In this document: positions 57,790 through 64,000 of the stretch, piece by piece
Numbering within the stretch: position 1 is the stretch's first letter
Layout of the letters: each line of letters begins with the position of its first letter
Source: Hyphococcus luteus
GTDB lineage: Bacteria; Pseudomonadota; Alphaproteobacteria; Caulobacterales; Parvularculaceae
Direction: 5' to 3'
Length of the DNA stretch: 64,000 nucleotides
NCBI RefSeq assembly: GCF_002943565.1
Contig: NZ_PJCH01000003.1
Location: forward strand, 1-64,000
The notes under the pieces: model-generated
Seen by the model: only the letters and a program-made list of their open reading frames with translations
What the model was told of the DNA's origin: nothing
The model's database searches: none
Translations under genes and position numbers: made by a program

Positions 57790-58800
57790 CTATTGCTCCA
57801 GGGCGCCGCCATTATCGGCCTGCGGCGGCGCGTCGTAGTAAGACAAGCCCTCTTCCGGCGGCGCGCCCGACAACGCCCGGTAATTTTTTTCGGAAACGGC
57901 GTTTTCGAAATGCTCCAGCGTCGCCGCTTCGGCGAGATAGGGCGTGTCCGGCGACGGCGAGTCCATCCCCGCCTTATAAGCGTCGACGAACATCACGCCC
58001 GTGGTGAACAGAAGATATGTGGCGAACACCCGTTTCAGGACAGCCGGGTTCATCTTGTGAGCGACGAAGGCGCCGGCCGGCGCGGTGAGCGCCGTCATCG
58101 CCGTGATCGCCACAAGCCCGATGATGTTTACATAACCAATCGACCCCGGCGGCAGCCCCTCGACGCCCTGCCCGATGATCATGAAACCGATGGCGCCCGG
58201 AATGGCGATGATGAAACCGAAACCGGCGGCCGTGGCGATGGCGCTGTGGATCGACTTGCCGAAAAGCGTCATCACCAGAATGGCGAACGTGCCGCCGCCG
58301 ATCCCCATCAGCGAGGCGAAAGAGCCGACAAAGGCCGCAAGCCCCGCACGCAGCCAGCCCGTGGGCATCGTATCGGAAATCTTGATGGCGCCGGCTTTGC
58401 CGAACATCATGTAAAGGCCCATGATGAAAACGCCAATGGCGAAGATCAGGGTCAGCGACTCGCCGTCGACGGACTTCGCCAGCGCCAGCCCCAAAATCAC
58501 CCCGACCACGATCCAGGGCGCCCAGGTCTTCAAGACCTCGAAATCGACCGCCCCGCGTCTGGCGTGGGCCTGAACCGAGCGCAGCGATGTGACGATGATG
58601 GTGCCGAGCGAGGTGCCAATGGCCACATGGGTCGTCACAGACGGATCGCCGCCAAGAACCGTGAAGATCGCATAAAGCGCAGGCACGACGACAAAACCGC
58701 CGCCAATCCCGAAAATCCCCGCCGCAAATCCCGCCAGCAGGCCCGCCCCCAGCATGGCGATCAAAGTCGGAAGGATTTGAGCCCAGTCAATCGCAGCCAT
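57790..58800 (-). CDS. TSUP (TauE/SafE) family anion transporter
   Basis: A 336-residue membrane protein with eight helices and the duplicated TauE/SafE pattern (AGFAAGIFGIGGGFVVVPAL in the first half, SFASLMGIGGGTFAILVM in the second). Members export sulfite, sulfoacetate or related organosulfur anions. The C-terminal 60 residues are hydrophilic and Pro/Glu-rich. It is transcribed with the aminotransferase gene downstream (70-base gap). Confidence 0.9.
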   Translation of the reverse strand: MAAIDWAQILPTLIAMLGAGLLAGFAAGIFGIGGGFVVVPALYAIFTVLGGDPSVTTHVAIGTSLGTIIVTSLRSVQAHARRGAVDFEVLKTWAPWIVVGVILGLALAKSVDGESLTLIFAIGVFIMGLYMMFGKAGAIKISDTMPTGWLRAGLAAFVGSFASLMGIGGGTFAILVMTLFGKSIHSAIATAAGFGFIIAIPGAIGFMIIGQGVEGLPPGSIGYVNIIGLVAITAMTALTAPAGAFVAHKMNPAVLKRVFATYLLFTTGVMFVDAYKAGMDSPSPDTPYLAEAATLEHFENAVSEKNYRALSGAPPEEGLSYYDAPPQADNGGALEQ

Positions 58801-60006
58801 TATTCATTTCCCCGCGCGTCTTCAGCTCACGCCGACGAAAGCCATCTTGACGATGGGCGATGCCGGCAGTCGCTGATCCGCTGTTTAAATCCGTACATGT
58901 CTCTTCCACGCCCCCGAACCGACCCAGGCCGGCCCGCAGGCAAAAGGGTTCGCACAGCGCAGCTGCGCATCAGTATACAGACATTTCCTTCCTAGGGATC
59001 GCAGCGCTTTATTATTAACTGAAACGGCCGCTCATAAAAAAATTACAGCAGGAAAATTTCATATGCAAGTTCGCAGTGACGCGCAGCGGGCGTGGACTGA
59101 CGCGACGAGCTCTCCGTCAGCGGAAGAACGCAATCTATCCAACGCTGCGCACATATTCTGCTCTTTCTTGTAATTTTCCACTCAAGCTCAGCCTTTGCGG
59201 CGGCGGACGAGCCGGAAAACGCCGCGCAAGAGGCGCGCCTCCATCTCCTTGAAGAGAATCAGCAACAGCCAGCAGCTCCGTCTCTTAGCGCGCCAGCCTC
59301 CTTTTTCAGGCGCAACGGACCGCACAAATGCGAGGACGTTTTTGTTCGTAAACGAATTGCCTGCGCAAATCGCCGCATGCGAACGCGCAGCAGAAATGAC
59401 GACGCCCGAAGAAGACGCCGCGCCCCGCCTCGCCCGAGACGGCAAGGCGGAACCAGGCCTGCACAGACAGGACGTAGCGCATTATTCCAAAAAACGGCCC
59501 GGTCCGGCTCCCGAAATCGCCGTTTTTTGCGCAACCCGCCCCGCCTCGGCGTTTTCGCCGTGCGCGCATCCTTCGCCGGCGCTTGCGCCTGTCCGGGTGC
59601 GGACAGAGTTATACTGTTGCTGCAAAAGCAACACGCCACGGCGCCAATCGCACAAGAACGCATAAAACGAGTGCATTGCCTGCGACTCTGCGTTAGGCTC
59701 TGTCAAAACCAAAAACAATTTAGGGTTGGAGACACCGCGCCGCAGGAAGATGCGGAGGGGCCTGTAGCGATACGGGGGCAAGACGTGACGCTTGGATTTG
59801 GTTTTCAATCTTTTCTTTTCACCAGCGCTCTTGCGTGCGTTCTTTTCAGCTTTACGCTGAAAATAATGTTGCTGCGCCTCGCCGCGCCCGTTCGCAAAAC
59901 CTCGCCGGAAACCGCCGGCTCTTTCTTTCACATTCGTTTGTAGGCTGAGCATGAAACAGCCGGCAATCGCGATCCAATAACCAATGCAAGCAACGGAGAC
60001 CCGTCC
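58801..60006. other. 1.2-kb stretch without a convincing gene
   Basis: Between the TSUP and aminotransferase genes lie 1206 bases with several overlapping frames on both strands (for example 59195-59665 plus and 59482-60018 minus), but none shows a family pattern, a good start, or GC-position codon structure as in neighbours. A lysine-rich frame occurs on the minus strand near 59800-59900. It may be a decayed gene remnant or a long regulatory region. Both neighbouring promoters must be inside it. Confidence 0.5.
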
Positions 60007-61155
60007 ATGACCTTTCAAATTTCAAGACGCCTTATGCTGACCGGCGCCGTCGGCGCCTCGCTCGCCGGCGCGGCCGCGAAAGCCGCCCCCAAAGCGGAAG
60101 AAGCGGCTTTTCCGCCGGAAGTGCTTGCGCATGAACATGCGCTGCTCGGGCCCGATGACGGCGTTGCGCTGCTTGCGCGCAATGAAAATCCCTACGGTCC
60201 GTCGGAATCGGCGTTGAAAATGGTCGACTATGCGGGTAAAAAAGGCGCCTATTATCCCGGCCAGGCCAATCTGATCCTCGCCGAGATGATCGCCGAACGC
60301 CACGGCGTCGATCCCAAACAAATCGCCATCACCACCGGCTCGGGCGAAGCGCTTTCCGCCATCGCCGTTCTTTACGGGCGCCAGGGCCCGATCGTGGCGC
60401 CGCGCCTTTTCTGGGACACGACCGCGCTTTACGCCAAGCGCCTCGGCCTGGCCGAGATTTCGCGCGTTCCGCTCACCGACGACATGGGCGTCGACCTTGC
60501 AGGCATAGAAGCGGCGGTCACCGAAGAAACCGGCCTCGTGCAACTGTGCAACCCGAACAATCCGACAGGGCTCGTCTCCGATTCGAAAACCTTCAAGGCC
60601 GCAGTGAAACGCATGGCCAAGAAAACGACGGTCCTCGTTGACGAAGCCTATATGGAGCTGGCGGACGATCCCGACGGCAACACCTGCCTCGACCTCGTCA
60701 AAAAAGGCCACAATGTCATCGTCTCGCGCACCTTCTCGAAGATTTACGGCATGGCGGGCCTTCGCGTCGGCTACATCATCTCTTCGGAAGAGACCGCCGA
60801 GAAAGTCCGCGGCGCGGCCATGTCCTGGATCGCCGGCACCGGCCTCGCCTCGGCCATCGGCGCCTATAACGACGAGACCTTCCTGGAATACTCCAAATCC
60901 AAGATTGTCGAAGCGCGCGAGATGATCCTTGCAAAAACCAAGGAGCTCGGGATGGTGGCGCTGCCGTCCCAGACGAACTTCGTCTATTTCAAATCCGGCA
61001 AACCGGCGAACGATCTTCAGGAAGCGCTGGCTGCGAAAAACGTCATCATTCGCGGCCAGTATATGGATTATGCGGACTGGTCCCGCGTCTCCATGGGCAA
61101 GATCGAAGACGTCGAACGCTTTTGCGCGCTGCTGCCCGAAGCAGCGAGCGCTTAA
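60007..61155 (+). CDS. HisC-like PLP aminotransferase with Tat-type signal, second copy
   Basis: A 382-residue paralogue of the enzyme at 56553. The two share the LARNENPYGPSE/LSRNENPYGPSE start of the domain, the RTFSKIYGMAGLRVGY lysine segment (K245 here), LPSQTNFV and SRVSMG. The N terminus ISRRLMLTGAVGASLAGAAAKA is again Tat-like. It lies after the TSUP gene and a gap of 1.2 kb, in the opposite direction to the first copy, and ends at a strong terminator. The substrate is unknown; it probably acts outside the cytoplasm. Confidence 0.88.
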   Translation: MTFQISRRLMLTGAVGASLAGAAAKAAPKAEEAAFPPEVLAHEHALLGPDDGVALLARNENPYGPSESALKMVDYAGKKGAYYPGQANLILAEMIAERHGVDPKQIAITTGSGEALSAIAVLYGRQGPIVAPRLFWDTTALYAKRLGLAEISRVPLTDDMGVDLAGIEAAVTEETGLVQLCNPNNPTGLVSDSKTFKAAVKRMAKKTTVLVDEAYMELADDPDGNTCLDLVKKGHNVIVSRTFSKIYGMAGLRVGYIISSEETAEKVRGAAMSWIAGTGLASAIGAYNDETFLEYSKSKIVEAREMILAKTKELGMVALPSQTNFVYFKSGKPANDLQEALAAKNVIIRGQYMDYADWSRVSMGKIEDVERFCALLPEAASA

Positions 61156-61174
61156 AACTTCGCGCAAAAAAAAA

Positions 61175-61200
61175 GCCCGGCGTTTTTTGCCGGGCGTTTT
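61175..61200 (+). terminator. Rho-independent terminator of the aminotransferase gene
   Basis: Stem GCCCGGC (61175-61181) and GCCGGGC (61189-61195) around a T-rich loop is followed by GTTTTG. It starts 20 bases after the aminotransferase stop. Confidence 0.8.
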
Positions 61201-61204
61201 GTTC

Positions 61205-61240
61205 AAAACCCCGCATCGCAAACCGCAATGCGGGGTTTTT
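61205..61240. terminator. Bidirectional terminator between convergent genes
   Basis: Perfect twelve-base arms AAAACCCCGCAT (61205-61216) and ATGCGGGGTTTT (61228-61239) have T-runs on both strands, so the hairpin can end both the aminotransferase transcript and the convergent channel transcript. Confidence 0.85.
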
Positions 61241-61248
61241 TCATGGGA

Positions 61249-62049
61249 TCAGGTAAAACCTTCGGTCTCGATATGGAGAACGCGGCCGCAATGGCGACAG
61301 TGAACGGCGTCACGGTCATGACGGATCAGGCCGCAATCGGGACATTCATGATCGATTTTGTGGTCGGGCTCAATGATCGCCCGCAAGAGCTGCAGGAAGA
61401 GCGTCAGCCCAAGCCCCATGATGACAATGGCGAGGATCTTGCCTGCCTTGCCTTGCATGAGAATGTCGCCATAGCCGGTCGTCGTCAGCGTCGTCATGGT
61501 GAAATAAAGCGCATCGATATAGGAATGAACGCCCGGATTGACGCCGACCTGAGTCGCGTAGACGAGCGCGGCCATGATGAAGACGAACACGATAAGATTG
61601 GCGACCTTGTCGATGACCCGCTCATGGCGCTGAAAAAACGGCGTCAACACTTTGACGCGCTTGATAAAGGTGAAGGCGCGCACCGCCCTGACCGCACGCA
61701 GGATCCGCAAAAACGCGAAATTCGACACGAGAAGCGGCGCGAACATGGTGACGACCACCACCATGTCGGCCCAGTTAAGCCAGTTCAGCACAAAGCGATG
61801 CCTGTGGCGCGCAATGTAAAAACGCGCAGCAAGATCGAACGCAATCACCGCGCCGATGGTAAAGTCGATCGCGCCGTGGGTTTTGCCGCGCGCCTCGAAC
61901 GGCGCCCAGAGGAAATAGCTGATCGTCAAAAGGTCGAAAATCAAAAACGCCCAACGAAAATAAAACGGCGCCGTCCCGTGGCCTTCATAAAGCCAGAACA
62001 AAAGCCGGTTGAGGCCTTTTCGGGAATGGGCGTTTTCGCCGTCAGTCAT
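61249..62049 (-). CDS. Voltage-gated-type K+ channel with zinc-ribbon tail
   Basis: A 266-residue six-helix ion channel. The S4 voltage sensor is visible as LRILRAVRAVRAFTFIKR, and the selectivity filter as TTTGYGD. A pore helix (YIDALYFTMTTL) precedes it. The C terminus has a zinc-ribbon CPDC (236-239) and CRHC (251-254), which is uncommon for such channels. It overlaps the methyltransferase gene by eight bases. The K+ call comes from the TxGYGD filter. Confidence 0.92.
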   Translation of the reverse strand: MTDGENAHSRKGLNRLLFWLYEGHGTAPFYFRWAFLIFDLLTISYFLWAPFEARGKTHGAIDFTIGAVIAFDLAARFYIARHRHRFVLNWLNWADMVVVVTMFAPLLVSNFAFLRILRAVRAVRAFTFIKRVKVLTPFFQRHERVIDKVANLIVFVFIMAALVYATQVGVNPGVHSYIDALYFTMTTLTTTGYGDILMQGKAGKILAIVIMGLGLTLFLQLLRAIIEPDHKIDHECPDCGLIRHDRDAVHCRHCGRVLHIETEGFT

Positions 62050-62758
62050 CTGCCTTCACAAAGCGCAGGAAATAATTCTCCTCAAGCCCCTCGACCGCCC
62101 GGTCGCCGGCGAAGTCAAAACCGATATATTCGATTTCGGATATCACCCCGGCGCGGCCAAAGCGGACATGGGATTTTCCCGGCGGGCGCGTCTCGCCGGG
62201 CTTCAGATCATAATCGACCAGGATAAGAGACCCGCCGGGCTTCAGGGCGCGATAGACGGATTTCATCACCGCCTCGCGATCGCTGAAATAATGATAGGTG
62301 TCGGCGATAAAAACGACGTCCACAGCGTCATCGGGCAAGGTCACGTCGTTTTCCCGGCCAAGAACGGCGGTGATATTGTCGAAACCGGAATCCTCCGCCC
62401 GCCGATTGATGAGATCGAGAAAGCGCGGCTCGATGTCTTCAGCGTAAACGCGCCCGCCCGCGCCAACCTTTTCGGCGAAAAGCAGCGTGTAAAGCCCGGT
62501 GCCCGCTCCGATATCCGCGACGACATCGCCTGCTTCGAGATCGAGCGCAGCGATGACGGCGTCGCGGGCGGAGTAAAGCTCGCGGCTGCCGACCTCCATG
62601 CGCTCAAGCCAGACATCGATATTGACGTCGTCTTCTGCGGCGGCCTCGTCTTCGGCCGCCGGCCCGTCCGAATCGGTGGCCCCGTCGGAAGCCGGCCCCG
62701 AACAAGCCGCCATCCCGGCGAAAGCCGCCGCCAAGACAATCTGCAATGCGCCCCGCAT
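62042..62758 (-). CDS. Lipoprotein-like SAM-dependent methyltransferase
   Basis: A 238-residue protein from ATG 62758, with AGGAGG nine bases upstream. The N terminus ends in GMAAC and is followed by an acidic, Ser/Asp-rich linker, the layout of a lipoprotein signal. The methyltransferase fold follows (DVVADIGAGTGLYTLLFAE as the SAM loop, then DVVFIADTYHYFSD). An exported SAM enzyme would lack SAM in the periplasm, so either the signal is not used, or the domain has another role. It is coupled by overlap to the channel gene. Confidence 0.83.
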   Translation of the reverse strand: MRGALQIVLAAAFAGMAACSGPASDGATDSDGPAAEDEAAAEDDVNIDVWLERMEVGSRELYSARDAVIAALDLEAGDVVADIGAGTGLYTLLFAEKVGAGGRVYAEDIEPRFLDLINRRAEDSGFDNITAVLGRENDVTLPDDAVDVVFIADTYHYFSDREAVMKSVYRALKPGGSLILVDYDLKPGETRPPGKSHVRFGRAGVISEIEYIGFDFAGDRAVEGLEENYFLRFVKADD

Positions 62759-62901
62759 CAAGCCGTCCTCCTGGCCGGAACCAAACAAGGCCGCCGGCGA
62801 TTCGTTTCAGGGTTGCAACATAGCCCAGCAGGACGCGGCGAGAAACATCCCCGGCATTCAAGCCTTTGGAGGCGCTCAGGCGGACGGCCGCATGAAAACA
62901 C

Positions 62902-63690
62902 TCACCATACAGTCAGGCATTCAGTGAATTTTTCGCGATAGACGTCCTTGTGCACAGCAAACACATCAAGGCCGCTGCGCGCCATCAAATAATTATTTTC
63001 TGCAAGAAGTGCAGTAATTTCTGAAAATTCCATGTTGGTCATGTTCACATATTCGAATTCGAGCATGGCTATACTCATACCCGACGCCAGAACCGCCTTT
63101 ACGATGTGATAATCATAGCCTTCGGTGTCTATCGCGAGCAGGTCTATTGCGTGCAGATCATACCGCACAGCCATGTCATCAAACGTTATCGTCTTGACAT
63201 GGATCTCCTTCACGCTCGCAACACGCTGACCCAAACGATGATTATATTCAGCGATTTGACGCTCAACATGCTTGCGGTCGAAGCTCGAAACTTTACTGAC
63301 CATAAAATCATCGCCAGCTTCAGCCGCATAAAACGGCAGATCGCCAGCCTCCACGGAAATCGCAAAGTTCCCCGTAATCACGTTCGGAGCGCTAGCGTAA
63401 AGAGACTCAAGCTTCTCAAAGGCGACAGGGTTGGGCTCGATCAACACAGCACGCACATTCGGCAGCGTCAAAACGCTTTTTACGGAATCCTCGCTGACGC
63501 CGTCATTTGCGCCAATCTGAACAACCGTCATCTCGCCTTCATGGCGTTTGCGATAATGAGCAGCATGAAGATAGAGGAGATTAAGACCGGCCCAAGCATC
63601 GACGCTTATGCGCCCGTTGAGGGCGTGCACCTTCAACCCTATGCGCGCCAACAGGCTATTCACTTTTGACTTTAGAACTTCGCCAGCCAC
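62902..63690 (-). CDS. FkbM family methyltransferase
   Basis: A 262-residue protein of the FkbM type from GTG 63690, which has AAAGGCGG upstream; longer frames would need TTG starts. The SAM-binding loop TVVQIGANDGVSEDSVKSVL and the later LLAIDTEGYDYHIVKAVL motif are diagnostic. FkbM enzymes methylate sugars or glycoconjugates, for example surface polysaccharides. Its GC content is visibly lower than the neighbours. It sits just after the 5S rRNA gene, 140 bases away, which suggests insertion near the rRNA operon. Confidence 0.85.
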   Translation of the reverse strand: MAGEVLKSKVNSLLARIGLKVHALNGRISVDAWAGLNLLYLHAAHYRKRHEGEMTVVQIGANDGVSEDSVKSVLTLPNVRAVLIEPNPVAFEKLESLYASAPNVITGNFAISVEAGDLPFYAAEAGDDFMVSKVSSFDRKHVERQIAEYNHRLGQRVASVKEIHVKTITFDDMAVRYDLHAIDLLAIDTEGYDYHIVKAVLASGMSIAMLEFEYVNMTNMEFSEITALLAENNYLMARSGLDVFAVHKDVYREKFTECLTVW

Positions 63691-63830
63691 GCCGCCGCCT
63701 TTCAATAACAGGACATCAGCCCAGCACGAAAACAAAGCCGACGCCAGCAAAACTGGCTAGACGCGAAGAGGACGCAATAACTTTCGATAAAAGGGAGGTT
63801 TGTATGAAGGGTTTCAAAATCGTCTTGGCA

Positions 63831-63948
63831 GGCCTGGCGGCGACTTACTCTCCCACGCCTTGAGACGTAGTACCATCAGCGCTGGGGAGTTTAACGACCG
63901 AGTTCGGGATGGGATCGGGTGGGGGCTCCCCGCCATAACCACCAGGCC
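63831..63948 (-). rRNA. rrf: 5S ribosomal RNA
   Basis: A 118-nt 5S rRNA on the minus strand. The closing stem GGCCTGG/CCAGGCC joins the ends. The conserved loop with CCCGATCCCATCCCGAACTC and the GGAGAGTA segment near the 3' side are both present. It is the last rRNA gene of an operon whose 23S gene should lie to the right of the window. Confidence 0.95.
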
Positions 63949-64000
63949 GGCGAAGACGATTTCGATGCGAGAGCGCTTCTTTTTCAAGAAGCATCAAATG

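Noticed and set aside
63666-63863. 65-residue frame before the 5S rRNA
   Set aside because: It runs into the 5S rRNA gene and overlaps the FkbM 5' end; the MKGFKIVLAG start has an SD-like GGGAGG but no plausible downstream coding length.

Overview
The window is high-GC DNA from a flagellated, respiring alphaproteobacterium. Several features support this: the flaF-flbT pair beside flagellin, C4-type 5-aminolevulinate synthase (hemA), an LdtR-like MarR gene, CarD, a ccoNOQP-ccoGHIS cluster with FNR/FixK-type boxes, and alphaproteobacterial palindromic repeats. The TonB receptor and BCCT osmolyte transporter fit an aquatic or marine member, but I cannot fix the order from sequence alone. Gene density is high and most genes are complete; only the flagellin gene is cut, by the left edge.

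Layout. 1-9810 is a flagellar block: flagellin end, flaF, flbT, a DUF1217 gene, divergent fliI, then flgB-flgC-fliE-fliQ-flhA-fliR-flhB and a small FliJ-like coiled-coil gene. A convergent gene at 9807-10982 resembles the PrnB/DUF1864 haem-enzyme family. 11209-24548 is a microaerobic region: a DUF2189 membrane protein, the cbb3 oxidase assembly genes ccoS-ccoI-ccoH-ccoG, the oxidase ccoP-ccoQ-ccoO-ccoN, an FNR-type regulator, hemN, ompW, and a LigAB-type ring-cleaving dioxygenase. Five FNR-type boxes (two perfect, one 9/10, two 8/10) lie before the DUF2189 gene, ccoN, hemN, ompW and ligA, so these genes look like one oxygen-responsive regulon. ccoS and ccoQ are small genes read directly from the sequence.

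24560-36633 holds housekeeping and accessory genes: a MarR regulator with a BCCT transporter, tRNA-Met(CAT), an LhgO-like FAD enzyme, a YkgJ protein, a GNAT acetyltransferase, mnmA, a thermonuclease-like protein, hemA, an LdtR-like regulator, hemB, an AT-rich orphan gene, a VUT-like membrane protein and rpmB. 36769-45080 carries a RelE/HigA-type toxin-antitoxin pair with a clear operator, an SUV3-like helicase with an S4 RNA-binding gene, a TerB-like gene, a GGDEF cyclase, a ferredoxin, and a CarD protein with a histone-H1-like lysine/alanine tail.

45177-56000 contains a second thermonuclease-like protein, pbpC and a giant alpha-2-macroglobulin (a known envelope-defence pair), tRNA-Arg(CCT), and a TonB-dependent receptor. 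56553-61155 has two paralogous HisC-like aminotransferases with Tat-type signals on either side of a TSUP transporter and a 1.2-kb stretch without a convincing gene. The right end has a K+ channel with a zinc-ribbon tail, overlapped by a lipoprotein-like methyltransferase, then an FkbM methyltransferase of lower GC, and a 5S rRNA gene that starts an rRNA operon continuing off the window.

I did not find a clearly new multi-gene defence or mobile system. The observations most worth following are an FNR-type box in front of an oxygen-dependent dioxygenase, the H1-CarD fusion, the exported aminotransferase pair, the exported-methyltransferase/K+-channel pair, and the repeat-derived start of pbpC.
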